Both the position numbers and the translations under genes were made by a program. A stretch of 64,000 nucleotides of DNA from DAIODI01 sp046349255 (lineage in GTDB: Bacteria > Pseudomonadota > Alphaproteobacteria > Rhizobiales > Aestuariivirgaceae). Location: assembly GCA_046349255.1 (NCBI GenBank), contig JAXMCR010000003.1:310001-374000 (forward strand), given 5' to 3'. The notes below the pieces were generated by a model that had not been told where the DNA came from, ran no database searches, and saw nothing but the letters and a program-made list of their open reading frames with translations. Position 1 is the first letter of the stretch, and the number at the start of each line of letters is the position of its first letter. Shown here piece after piece: positions 25,527-34,521 of this stretch.

Positions 25527-26576
25527 ATGGTGGAACGTCGTGACGTGATCAAGGGCTTGGGCATCGCCGCGACGGCCGCAGTCGGCATCGCCGCGGCGGC
25601 GCAGCCGGCTGAGGCGCAGGCGGCGCCGACGCTTGGCCCCTACGCGACACCGTGGGATCCCCCGGACCAAAAGGTTCCGGGCCGCCAGAACATCGCGCCG
25701 GTGCCGGACGACTACTTCATCCCCGGACGCTTCAACGGCAAGACCGTGATCGTCACCGGCTGCGCGAGGGGCATGGGCAAGTCGGCGGCGATCCGCCTCG
25801 CCCGCGAGGGCGCCAACGTCGTGGGTGTCGATTGGCTCGATGCCGAGGGCCGCCAGGTGATCGACGCAATCGCCAAGGAAGGGGGCAAGGCCGTTTTCGT
25901 CGCCGGCGACGTCTCGGAGACAACCGTGTGCGACGCGATGGTGAAGGCTGCCGTCGATAGCTTCGGCGGGGTCGACGCGGCGCTCAACAACGCGGGCGTG
26001 ATGGACGCGATCTTTCCGGGCGACCCCATTGATTACGCGAAGCAGAAGGACCTCGTGATGTCCCGCATCGATCAGGCGAGCGACGCCTACTGGGACGTCG
26101 TCATGCGGGTGAACGCGACGGGCGTGTTCAAGTGCATGCGCGCGGAACTCCGCCAGCTGCTGAAGCAGCAGCGCGGCGGTTCGATCGTCAACGTCGCTTC
26201 GGTCGCGGGCCTGCGCGGTTTCGGCGGCACGCCCTCGTACGTCGCGAGCAAGCACGCCGTGAACGGCCTGACCAAGAACGCCGCGATCGACTATGCTCCG
26301 TTCGGCATCCGCGTAAACTCGGTTTGCATGGGCACGACGATCACGCCCATGTACGAGCGCGCCGTGCAGCTGTTGCGGGAACGCGCCGAAAGCGGCTACG
26401 TCGACACCGGCATCGGCATGCTGAAGGTCGACAGCCTGCTGCAGTGGAGCAATCAGAAGAAGATGGGCTCCACGGCGGCCGAGCAGGTGGCGATGATGCT
26501 GTTCCTCCTGTCGCCGGAGTCATCCGACCTGACCGGGGCCAACTTCGCGACCGACGGCGGTTTCACGACGTACTGA
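25527..26576 (+). CDS. SDR-family oxidoreductase with Tat signal (paralogue 1)
   Basis: This 349-residue protein begins MVERRDVIKGLGIAATAAVG, a twin-arginine signal (RRDVIK) followed by a hydrophobic region and an AEA cleavage-like site. The SDR domain follows: VTGCARGMGKSAA near residue 77, ALNNAGVMD, and the YVASKHA catalytic Tyr/Lys near residue 237. The C-terminal NFATDGGFTTY is standard. It is 32 bases after the barrel gene and has GAGAGAGGA upstream. A paralogue follows. SDRs need NAD(P), so a folded holo-enzyme would have to be exported. Confidence 0.88.
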   Translation: MVERRDVIKGLGIAATAAVGIAAAAQPAEAQAAPTLGPYATPWDPPDQKVPGRQNIAPVPDDYFIPGRFNGKTVIVTGCARGMGKSAAIRLAREGANVVGVDWLDAEGRQVIDAIAKEGGKAVFVAGDVSETTVCDAMVKAAVDSFGGVDAALNNAGVMDAIFPGDPIDYAKQKDLVMSRIDQASDAYWDVVMRVNATGVFKCMRAELRQLLKQQRGGSIVNVASVAGLRGFGGTPSYVASKHAVNGLTKNAAIDYAPFGIRVNSVCMGTTITPMYERAVQLLRERAESGYVDTGIGMLKVDSLLQWSNQKKMGSTAAEQVAMMLFLLSPESSDLTGANFATDGGFTTY

Positions 26577-26583
26577 TGGATCA

Positions 26584-26600
26584 CCGTCCGGAACGGACGG
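26584..26600 (+). other. Intercistronic hairpin between the two SDR genes
   Basis: CCGTCCG (26584-26590) and CGGACGG (26594-26600) pair perfectly around GAA. It lies between the SDR stop and the next ribosome-binding site, with no T-run, so it is more likely an mRNA-stability element than a terminator. Confidence 0.5.
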
Positions 26601-26615
26601 CTTGGGAGAGCGGCA

Positions 26616-27629
26616 ATGGAGCGGCGAGACGTTTTGAAGGCGGTGGGGATGGTGGCAGGCGCGCTCGCGGCGGCGTCTGGGCCGGCGGGGACCGCAGAGG
26701 CGGCGCAGTCGCCCGACGAGTCAGGCCCGGGCAATGCGGTGGTCACGATCGCGCCGCCGGATCCGGAGTACTTCATCCCCGGCCGTTTTGCCGGCAGGAC
26801 CTACATCGTCACCGGATCGGCGCGCGGCATGGGAGCAGGGGCGGCAATACGGCTCGCCCGTGAAGGCGCGAACGTCGTCGGCGTCGACTGGATCAAGGAC
26901 CTCGGCGAGGCGACCGACGAGGCGATCCGCAAGGCCGGCGGCAAGAGCGTGTTCGTCTTCGGGGATATCGCCGAAGCGGCGACCGCCGAGGCCGCGGTAT
27001 CGGCGGCCATAAAGAGCTTCGGGCGACTTGACGGCGCAATCAACAACGCCGGCGTGATGGACGGCGTGTTTTCCGGCGATCCCCCGGACTACGCTACGCA
27101 GAAGCCGCTCGTGTTCGCGCCCATTCACGAGGCGACCGAGGAATACTGGACCAAGGTGTTCCGCACCAACGCGCTCGGCACCTTCCTCATGATGCGTGCG
27201 CAGTTGCGCCAGCTCGTCGCGCAGGCCAAGGGCGGTGCCATCGTCAACGTCGGATCAATCGCCGGGATGACCGGCCTTGCCGGCAATCCTGCGTACGTCG
27301 CGAGCAAGCATGCCGTTAACGGGCTGACGAGCAATGCGGCGATCGACTATGCCCCGTACGGAATCCGCGTGAACTCGGTGAATATGGCCGCAACCGATAC
27401 CCCGATGATCGCGCGCGCCGGCGCGCTGGTCGCGGCGTCCATGAAGGCGCTGAGCGGCCCGAAGATGGGACGCATCAAGACGAACAGCATCCTGGCCTAC
27501 ACCGATCCGCAGCACCGACCGGCAACGGTCGCGGAGCAGGTGTCGATGATGCTGTTCCTGCTGTCCGACGAGGCGTCCAACTTTACCGGCGGTATCTACC
27601 CGACGGACGGCGGCTGGACCGACTACTGA
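26616..27629 (+). CDS. SDR-family oxidoreductase with Tat signal (paralogue 2)
   Basis: The 337-residue product starts MERRDVLKAVGMVAGALAAA, again a twin-arginine motif (RRDVLK). The SDR domain has VTGSARGMGAGAA near residue 67, INNAGVMDGVF, and the YVASKHA catalytic pair. It is clearly a paralogue of the preceding gene, with the same lead sequence (PEYFIPGRFAGRTYIVTG) and the same C-terminal YPTDGGWTDY. The tandem copies suggest duplication, perhaps giving two substrate specificities. GGGAGAGCGGCA precedes the ATG. Confidence 0.88.
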   Translation: MERRDVLKAVGMVAGALAAASGPAGTAEAAQSPDESGPGNAVVTIAPPDPEYFIPGRFAGRTYIVTGSARGMGAGAAIRLAREGANVVGVDWIKDLGEATDEAIRKAGGKSVFVFGDIAEAATAEAAVSAAIKSFGRLDGAINNAGVMDGVFSGDPPDYATQKPLVFAPIHEATEEYWTKVFRTNALGTFLMMRAQLRQLVAQAKGGAIVNVGSIAGMTGLAGNPAYVASKHAVNGLTSNAAIDYAPYGIRVNSVNMAATDTPMIARAGALVAASMKALSGPKMGRIKTNSILAYTDPQHRPATVAEQVSMMLFLLSDEASNFTGGIYPTDGGWTDY

Positions 27630-27757
27630 GCTCTCCCGCACTTTGGGCGGCCCGGCGTTCACGTGGCGGAAACGATGTAGACGATCTGGCACTGGCAACG
27701 TCCGGTGGCAGCGCTATACCGGCGTCAAGCAAACTGCATCCTTTCGCGCGAGGACAC

Positions 27758-29557
27758 ATGACGAGCCGCTTCCTGCTGCCGTTTGCGGCAGCCCTTCTGG
27801 CGTCGACCGCCGCCCAGGCCACCGACCTGATCTACACCAACGGGGACATCCTCACGATGGCGGGCAAGAAGCCAGCCTACGTGGAGGCATTGGCGGTCGA
27901 TGGCGGCAAGATCGTCTACGCAGGTCCGAAGGACGACGCGATGGCGATGAAGACCGCCGAGACGAAGGTCATCGACCTTCAAGGCCACACGCTGCTCCCG
28001 GGCTTCATCGATACCCATGGCCACATGGTTTACTTCGGCAAGAACCTGATCGACGCCGACCTGTTCGGCACGAAGGATATTCCCGACCTCATCGCCCGCA
28101 TGAAGGCGCAGGCCGAGAAGACGCCGGACGGCGCCTGGATCGTCGGTTTCGGCTACAGCGCGCGCAAGCTCGCCGAGGGCCGCACGCCGACGGTCGAGGA
28201 ACTCGACGAGGTGTCGAAGGACCGCCCGGTCATGATTGTCGATTCCTCGGGTCACCTCGGCGCCGGCAACTCGGCGCTATTCAAGCTTACGGGCATCGAC
28301 GCCGCGACGAAGGACCCCGAAGGCGGCGCGTTCGCGCGCAAGCCCGGGGGAACGGATCTCGCCGGGCCGATGGAAGAAACCGCTCTGAACATGGTGCGCA
28401 AGCAACGCCCGCCGTTCACCGGCAAGGTCGCCCAGCAGGCGATCACCGGCGCCGCGGATCGCTGGGCGAGCTACGGGCAGACGACAGCGATGGAATGCGG
28501 GCTCGGCCTCGGCGACGATGACGTCGACATCGTGAAGGAGGCGATCGACCACAACATCCTGAAGATCGACCTCTACCTCTGCGCCAAGGATTCGGTCGCC
28601 GACAAGGTGATCGCCGAGGCGAAGGCCGTGCGCGCGGAATACAAGGCGGCGGCGCGCGATGGCGACGACGCGACCGGCCGGCAGGACCTCATCGCGGCGG
28701 AAGGCTCGTCCGCGCCGGGGACGTCGGCGCAAAAGCTGCTCGCTGCGCGTCCCGATCTCGACAAGCGCTACATCAATCGCGTGCGGCTCGGCGGCATAAA
28801 GTTCTGGCTCGACGGCAGCACCGACACGGCATGGTTCAGCCAGCCCTACGCGAAGAATCCGCCGGGCAAGGAGGGCGTCTACAAGGGCTACCAGCAGATC
28901 CCCGATGCGGTGCTCGATGCGGCGTTCGACAAGTACTGGACCTCGGACATCCAGATCAACATGCACATGAACGGCGATGCCGCCGCCGACCAGGCGCTGC
29001 GGGCGATCGACAAGGCGATCGCCAAGTACGGCATGCGCGATCACCGCCCGGTCTTCATCCACGCGAGCTACATGCGCCCCGAGCAGATCACGCACATGGG
29101 CAAGGTGGGCGGGATCCCGAGCTACCTCACGTCCTCGCTCGTGTCAGGCGGTGCGGGCGCGCTGATCCTGTGGGGCGGCGAGCGCGGCAACAAGGTGATG
29201 GCCGCCCACACGATGGAGGAGAAGGGCCTGCCGTTCACATTCTCGCACGATGCGCCGGTGTCACCCGAGCCGTGGATCCTGCCGCTCGTCGATGCGGCAG
29301 TGAACCGCGCGCTGCCCGACGGCCGCATCATCGGCGAAAAGGAGCGGGTCGATCCGTACGTGGCACTGAAGGCGGTCACGGCCTACGCGGCCTACCAGAT
29401 CAAGGATGAGAAGACGAAAGGCACGCTCGAGCCGGGCAAGCTTGCCGACCTCGTGATCCTCGAGAAGGATCCGCTGAAGGTCGATCCGAAGACGATCAAG
29501 GACATCAAGATCCTCGAGACGGTCAAGGAAGGCGAAACCGTCTGGAAGGCACCGTAA
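27758..29557 (+). CDS. Exported amidohydrolase (YtcJ-like, Amidohydro_3)
   Basis: The 599-residue precursor has a signal peptide (MTSRFLLPFAAALLASTAAQA) and an amidohydrolase fold. DLIYTNGDILTMAGKKPAY opens the composite domain, and LLPGFIDTHGHMVYFG (about residues 79-94) is the metal-binding HxH. Later GDAAADQALRAI and FTFSHDAPVSPEPW match the YtcJ family. The substrate is unknown; the export signal is unusual for this family but not unique. It is the last gene of the cyclase-led series, 128 bases after the second SDR. Confidence 0.88.
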   Translation: MTSRFLLPFAAALLASTAAQATDLIYTNGDILTMAGKKPAYVEALAVDGGKIVYAGPKDDAMAMKTAETKVIDLQGHTLLPGFIDTHGHMVYFGKNLIDADLFGTKDIPDLIARMKAQAEKTPDGAWIVGFGYSARKLAEGRTPTVEELDEVSKDRPVMIVDSSGHLGAGNSALFKLTGIDAATKDPEGGAFARKPGGTDLAGPMEETALNMVRKQRPPFTGKVAQQAITGAADRWASYGQTTAMECGLGLGDDDVDIVKEAIDHNILKIDLYLCAKDSVADKVIAEAKAVRAEYKAAARDGDDATGRQDLIAAEGSSAPGTSAQKLLAARPDLDKRYINRVRLGGIKFWLDGSTDTAWFSQPYAKNPPGKEGVYKGYQQIPDAVLDAAFDKYWTSDIQINMHMNGDAAADQALRAIDKAIAKYGMRDHRPVFIHASYMRPEQITHMGKVGGIPSYLTSSLVSGGAGALILWGGERGNKVMAAHTMEEKGLPFTFSHDAPVSPEPWILPLVDAAVNRALPDGRIIGEKERVDPYVALKAVTAYAAYQIKDEKTKGTLEPGKLADLVILEKDPLKVDPKTIKDIKILETVKEGETVWKAP

Positions 29558-29564
29558 GCGGCGA

Positions 29565-30131
29565 CTACGATCCGCTGCGGCTGAGGCTGCCGAACGTCTG
29601 CTCCGTCATCGCCGCAAGTGCGTCGGCGATGTGCTTGTCCTCGATGTTCTTGTCTCCCGCCGCCACGCGGATCTTGTGCGCCTCGTGCAGCACCTGCGCG
29701 TGGGTGTACCCGTGGGGCGGGTCGAACTTGTAGCAGGCGAGTTCGAGGAGCTGCCCCAGCGGTTCGCGGAAGTAGAGCGAATACATGAAGCCGCGGTCGA
29801 CCTCCCCGGAATTCGGGATGCCGGCGTCCGCCAGCCGCTTCGCCGCCTGCGTGTAGGAGGCGCGCGAAACCGTGAAGGCGATGTGGTGCAGCGAGCCGAT
29901 CTGCATCGGGTTCGGCCGCGGGTCGACGGGCAGGTCTTCCCGCGTGAACACGGTGATCAGCCGGCCGTCGCCGGGGTCGAAGTAGAGATGGTTCGTCGAC
30001 GGATCGTCGAGGTTCGGCTGCTCGAACACGAACGGCATGCCGAGCACGCCTTCCCAGAAGTCGATCGAGGTCTGGCGGTTCGCGCCGTTGAACGTGATGT
30101 GGTGGACGCCCTGCGCCTGGACGACCGTCAT
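29565..30131 (-). CDS. VOC-family ring-cleaving dioxygenase-like protein
   Basis: This 188-residue protein has two half-domains of the vicinal-oxygen-chelate fold: VHHITFNGANRQTSIDFWEG near the N-terminus and GSLHHIAFTVSRASYTQAA near residue 78. A later LGQLLELACYKF gives the metal-binding Glu region. The fold fits a glyoxalase or extradiol-like enzyme; the substrate is unknown. Its ATG shares one base with the phaC stop (TGATG), so translation is probably coupled to phaC. It is convergent with the amidohydrolase, 7 bases apart. Confidence 0.82.
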   Translation of the reverse strand: MTVVQAQGVHHITFNGANRQTSIDFWEGVLGMPFVFEQPNLDDPSTNHLYFDPGDGRLITVFTREDLPVDPRPNPMQIGSLHHIAFTVSRASYTQAAKRLADAGIPNSGEVDRGFMYSLYFREPLGQLLELACYKFDPPHGYTHAQVLHEAHKIRVAAGDKNIEDKHIADALAAMTEQTFGSLSRSGS

Positions 30132-31930
30132 CAGTCGGCCCGGATCTTCACGAACGAGCCCGGCGCATCCTCGAGCGGCTTGAGCTGGCCGTCACCGGGC
30201 ACGCGCGCGCGAACCTTGTCGCCTGAACGCGCGGCAACCCACTGGAGCCAGTCCGGCCACCACGAGCCCGGGTGCTCGGTCGCGCCCTTCAGCCAATCCT
30301 CGAGCGACGCAGCCGGCCGGTCGTTCGTCCAGTACTGGTACTTCTTCGCCTCCGGCGGGTTGATCACGCCCGCGATGTGTCCCGAACCCGAGACGACGAG
30401 CCGCGTATCGCCCCCGAGGAAGTGCCCGATGCGGAACACCGAGGGGAGCGGCGCGATGTGGTCCTCGCGGGCACCGAGATTGTAGACGGGGATCTTCACC
30501 TTCTTCAAGTCGATCTTCACCCCGTCGAGCACCATCGTGCCCTTGGTCATGGCATTGTTGAGATAGCATTCGCGCAGGTAGAACGAATGCGTCGCCGCCG
30601 GCATGCGCGTCGGGTCGCCATTCCAGAAGAGCAGGTCGAACGGCACCGGGTCCTTGCCCTTGAGGTAGTTGTTGATCACGTAGGACCAGATGAGATCGTT
30701 CGAGCGCAGCATGTTGAAGGCCTGCGACATCTTCTTGCCTTCGAGGTAGCCGCGCTCGGCCATCGAGTGCTCGACGCCGGACACCTGCTCCTCGTCGACG
30801 AACACAAGGAGGTCGCCCGCCTTTTCGAAGTCGACCTGCGTCGTGAAGAACGTCGCCGACTGGATCCGGTCGTCACCCTTCGCCGCCATGTAGCCGAGCG
30901 TCGCGGCGAGCAGGGTGCCGCCGATGCAGTAGCCGATCGCGTTGACCTTGCGCTCGCCCGTCGCCTGCTCGACGGCAGAGAGGGCGGCGAGGATGCCCTC
31001 CTGCATGTAGTCGGCGAACGTCTTTCGCGCGAGCGCCTCGTCAGGATTCACCCACGAGACCACGAACACGGTGAGGCCCTGCTCGACGGCCCACCGGATG
31101 AACGACTTCTTCGGATTGAGGTCGAGGATGTAGAACTTGTTGATCCACGGCGGGAAGATCACGAGCGGTGTGCGGTACACCTCGGCCGTCGTCGGTGTGT
31201 ACTGGATCAGCTGGATGATGTCGTTCTGGTAGACCACCTTGCCCGGCGTGAGCGCCAGGTTCTTGCCCACGGCGAACGCGGAGAAATCCGTCTGCCGGAT
31301 CTTGAGTTCGCCCCCGCCCTCGGAAAAGTCGCGCAACAGGTTCTCGAGGCCCTCGACGAGGTTCTCGCCGTTGGTGGCGAGCGTCAGTTTCAGCACTTCC
31401 GGGTTGGTGAGGGCGAAGTTCGAGGGCGCGAGCGCATTGGCGACCTGCTCCACGTAGAAGCGCGCCTTGTGCTTCGTATGCGGGTCCGGGACCTTCGCCT
31501 GGATCACCAGGTCGTAGGCCCACTTTGCGGTGATGAGGTAGGACTGCTTCAGGAAGTCGAAGACCTGGTTCTGCTCCCAGTCGGGGTCGGAAAACCGGCG
31601 GTCGCCGCGGTCCGGCTTGACGACCGGCTCGACGTCCTCGCCGAGGAAGCGCTTCCAGGCCGACTGCCAGAGGCGGGCGTGCTGCTGCCAGAGCTTGAAC
31701 TGCGCGTCGGCGAGCTTCTCCGGGTCGGTCAAGTAGGACCGCGCGATCTCGCCGAAGGCCTTGGCAGCGGACTCAAGCTGGGCGCCCGGCGGCTGGATCG
31801 GCTCCTTGCGCTCGGCGATCACCGTCGCGAGCTTCGCCGCCTTCTCCATGGCCTGGCCGAGGTTGCGCACGAAGGCGGCCGGGTCGGCAAGCCGGAAATC
31901 GGTCGACGGATCGCGTCGTTGGTCGTTCAT
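30131..31930 (-). CDS. phaC: Class I poly(3-hydroxyalkanoate) synthase
   Basis: PhaC polymerises (R)-3-hydroxyacyl-CoA into polyhydroxyalkanoate storage granules. The 599-residue length fits class I. The lipase-box-like GYCIGG carries the catalytic Cys335; the Asp is in LGAREDHIAPL and the His in SGSGHIAGVINPP near the C-terminus. PPWINKFYILDLNPKKSF is a class I signature. The ATG at 31930 was chosen over an upstream in-frame start because it gives the usual N-terminus. phaA and phaB are not in the window. It is divergent from hom and overlaps a VOC gene. Confidence 0.96.
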   Translation of the reverse strand: MNDQRRDPSTDFRLADPAAFVRNLGQAMEKAAKLATVIAERKEPIQPPGAQLESAAKAFGEIARSYLTDPEKLADAQFKLWQQHARLWQSAWKRFLGEDVEPVVKPDRGDRRFSDPDWEQNQVFDFLKQSYLITAKWAYDLVIQAKVPDPHTKHKARFYVEQVANALAPSNFALTNPEVLKLTLATNGENLVEGLENLLRDFSEGGGELKIRQTDFSAFAVGKNLALTPGKVVYQNDIIQLIQYTPTTAEVYRTPLVIFPPWINKFYILDLNPKKSFIRWAVEQGLTVFVVSWVNPDEALARKTFADYMQEGILAALSAVEQATGERKVNAIGYCIGGTLLAATLGYMAAKGDDRIQSATFFTTQVDFEKAGDLLVFVDEEQVSGVEHSMAERGYLEGKKMSQAFNMLRSNDLIWSYVINNYLKGKDPVPFDLLFWNGDPTRMPAATHSFYLRECYLNNAMTKGTMVLDGVKIDLKKVKIPVYNLGAREDHIAPLPSVFRIGHFLGGDTRLVVSGSGHIAGVINPPEAKKYQYWTNDRPAASLEDWLKGATEHPGSWWPDWLQWVAARSGDKVRARVPGDGQLKPLEDAPGSFVKIRAD

Positions 31931-32093
31931 AGGCCGGAAAATCCTCCCGTGCGCGCGCCTTGGGCCCGTTTCCGGCCAATGTAGTCGCACCCCACCGCTT
32001 AATCAAACCAACCCGCGAAACCTTGAAATAGACTATCGGCGACGGCATAAGGTCGCCAACCCTCGTCGCTTTCCCCATAGGAACGTTCCGATC

Positions 32094-33416
32094 ATGGCTT
32101 CTCCCCTGCGGCTCGGCCTCGCCGGCCTCGGCACCGTGGGCACCGGCGTGCTGGACGCGCTCGCCCGCCACGGCGACACGATTGCGCTGCGCGCCGGCCG
32201 CCCGCTCAAGGTGACCGCCGTCACGGCCCGTTCGAAGGGGAAGGACCGAGGGCACGACCTCTCGACGCTCCACTGGTTCGACGACCCCGCCGCGCTCGCC
32301 GCGTCGCCGGAGATCGACGTGTTTGTCGAACTGATGGGCGGGGAGGGCGATCCGGCCCACGCGGCGGTCAAGGCGGCGCTCGCGGCGAAGAAGCCCGTCG
32401 TCACCGCCAACAAGGCTCTGATTGCCCGCCACGGCGTGGCGCTGGCGAAGCAGGCCGAAGCCGCGGGCGTGCCGCTGGCGTTCGAAGCGGCGGTCGCCGG
32501 CGCGATCCCGGTCGTCAAGGCGCTGAAGGAGAGCCTCGCCGGCAACGGCGTCGAGCGCGTGTTCGGCATCCTCAACGGCACCTGCAACTACATCCTCACC
32601 AAGATGGCGGTCGAGGGCAGGAGCTTTGCCGACGTCTTGAAGGAGGCGCAGGCGCTGGGCTATGCGGAGGCGGATCCGACCTTCGACGTCGGCGGGTTCG
32701 ACACGGCCCACAAGCTCGCGATCCTCGCTTCGCTCGCCTTCGGCACGGAGATCGCGGCGGACGCGATCGACATCGAGGGGATCGAGCAGATCACGCTCGA
32801 CGACATCCGCAACGCCGACGACCTCGGCTACAAGATCAAGCTGCTGGGCGTCGCGGCGCGCGGCGACGACGGCATCGAGCAGCGGGTGCAGCCGACACTC
32901 GTGCGCAAGGGCACGCCGATCGCCGACGTCGACGGCGTGTTCAACGCGGTCGCCGTGAAGGGCGACCTCTGCGGCGACCTCATGCTCGAAGGCCGCGGCG
33001 CGGGCAGCCACCCGACGGCATCCAGCGTGTTCTCGGACCTTTGCGACATCGCCCGCGGCACGCACCTGCCGGCGTTCGGCGTGCCGGCGGCGAAGCTGAA
33101 GCCGTTCGCCAAGGCGACGCGGAAGGCGCACGAGGGCGGCTTCTACGTTGCGCTGTCGCTGTACGACCGGCCGGGCGAGGTGGCGGCGGTGGCAAAGATC
33201 CTCGCCGACGAGAAGATCTCGATCGAGAGCATCGTGCAGCGCGGGCCCGTTCATGCGGTGCCGGGCGGCGGCGCCGAGCGGCCGCGCGAAACCGCGCCGT
33301 TCATTCTCATCACGCACGACACGCTGCAGTCCTCGATCGCGCGCGCGCTCGACCGGATCGAGCGCGAAGGGCACGCGGCGCTGAAACCCCGCGTCATCCG
33401 GATCGAGCGTCTGTAA
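32094..33416 (+). CDS. hom: Homoserine dehydrogenase
   Basis: Hom reduces aspartate semialdehyde to homoserine, the branch point to methionine and threonine. The 440-residue product has the NAD(P)-binding LGLAGLGTVGTGVLDAL at the N-terminus, the FEAAVAGAIPVVKAL and GILNGTCNYILTKM catalytic region, and a C-terminal ACT domain starting near residue 350 (YVALSLYDRPGEVAAVAKI), which usually gives threonine feedback inhibition. It is followed by glpX and recJ, the standard order in Alphaproteobacteria. metY and metC elsewhere in the window use its product. Confidence 0.97.
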   Translation: MASPLRLGLAGLGTVGTGVLDALARHGDTIALRAGRPLKVTAVTARSKGKDRGHDLSTLHWFDDPAALAASPEIDVFVELMGGEGDPAHAAVKAALAAKKPVVTANKALIARHGVALAKQAEAAGVPLAFEAAVAGAIPVVKALKESLAGNGVERVFGILNGTCNYILTKMAVEGRSFADVLKEAQALGYAEADPTFDVGGFDTAHKLAILASLAFGTEIAADAIDIEGIEQITLDDIRNADDLGYKIKLLGVAARGDDGIEQRVQPTLVRKGTPIADVDGVFNAVAVKGDLCGDLMLEGRGAGSHPTASSVFSDLCDIARGTHLPAFGVPAAKLKPFAKATRKAHEGGFYVALSLYDRPGEVAAVAKILADEKISIESIVQRGPVHAVPGGGAERPRETAPFILITHDTLQSSIARALDRIEREGHAALKPRVIRIERL

Positions 33417-33541
33417 ATGGTCGGTCGACCAGCCTTTGAGCGGCCCTGCCGCTCATGTAGAAACGCGGGGGCGCGTTGAGTCGGCGGCAGATTCGCTCGA
33501 ATTGGCCGCCATTGCGTCGTTGAAGGGAAAGGGAGCCGGCC

Positions 33542-34501
33542 GTGGCCATGCTCAAGCGGATTTTCACCATCGAGATCGTGCGCGTGACGGAAGCGGCAGC
33601 CATTGCCGCGGCGAGGCTGCGCGGACGCGGCGACGAGAAGGCTGCCGACCAGGCGGCCGTCGACGCCATGCGCCAGGCGCTCAACCAGATCGCCGACCTC
33701 GACGGCCTCGTCGTGATCGGCGAGGGCGAGCGGGACGAGGCGCCGATGCTCTATATCGGCGAGAAGGTCGGCACCGGCGGCGACCAGAAGATCGACATCG
33801 CGCTCGATCCCCTGGAAGGCACGACGCTGTGCGCCAAGGCGATGCCGAACTCGCTCGCCGTCATCGCGATGGCCGAGTCCGGCAGCCTGCTCCACGCGCC
33901 CGACTGCTACATGCAGAAGATTGCCGTCGGCGGCGGGTACCCGGCCGACGTCGTCGACCTCGACCTGCCGGCGGACGAGAACATCGCCCGCCTCGCCAAG
34001 GCCAAGGGCGTGAAGGCGAACCAGATCACCGCCTGCATCCTCGACCGGCCGCGCCATGCCGACCTCATCGCCGCGGTGCGCAAGACGGGCGCCGCGATCA
34101 AGCTCATCACCGACGGCGACGTCGCTGGCGTGATCGACACGGCCGATCCCGACACCGGCATCGACATCTACATGGGCACGGGCGGCGCGCCTGAAGGCGT
34201 GCTGGCGGCAGCCGCGCTGCGCTGCATCGGCGGGCAGATGCAGGGCCGTCTCGTCTTGAAGAACGCCGAGGAGCGGGCGCGCGCCGTGAAGATGGGCATC
34301 GCCGATCCCGACAAGAAGTTCCGGCTCGAGGAAATGGCGTCGGGCGACGTGATGTTCGCCGCGACCGGCGTCACCGACGGCTCGATGCTCCAGGGCGTGA
34401 AATTCCACGGCAACTACATCACCACGCACACGGTGGTGATGCGTTCGGCCACCAACACGGTGCGCTGGGTGAAGTATCGCCGGCTGAACGACGGCCGTTG
34501 A
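33542..34501 (+). CDS. glpX: Class II fructose-1,6-bisphosphatase
   Basis: GlpX hydrolyses fructose-1,6-bisphosphate in gluconeogenesis. The 319-residue product has GEGERDEAPMLYIGE (about residues 60-74), the metal-binding DPLEGTT (about 88-94), and the C-terminal FAATGVTDGSML. Length matches the family. The GTG start at 33542 is preceded by GGGAG 8 bases upstream; an in-frame ATG two codons later is also possible. It lies between hom and recJ with short gaps, so cotranscription is likely. Confidence 0.96.
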   Translation: MAMLKRIFTIEIVRVTEAAAIAAARLRGRGDEKAADQAAVDAMRQALNQIADLDGLVVIGEGERDEAPMLYIGEKVGTGGDQKIDIALDPLEGTTLCAKAMPNSLAVIAMAESGSLLHAPDCYMQKIAVGGGYPADVVDLDLPADENIARLAKAKGVKANQITACILDRPRHADLIAAVRKTGAAIKLITDGDVAGVIDTADPDTGIDIYMGTGGAPEGVLAAAALRCIGGQMQGRLVLKNAEERARAVKMGIADPDKKFRLEEMASGDVMFAATGVTDGSMLQGVKFHGNYITTHTVVMRSATNTVRWVKYRRLNDGR

Positions 34502-34521
34502 CGGAGGAACCTTAAGGCGGG

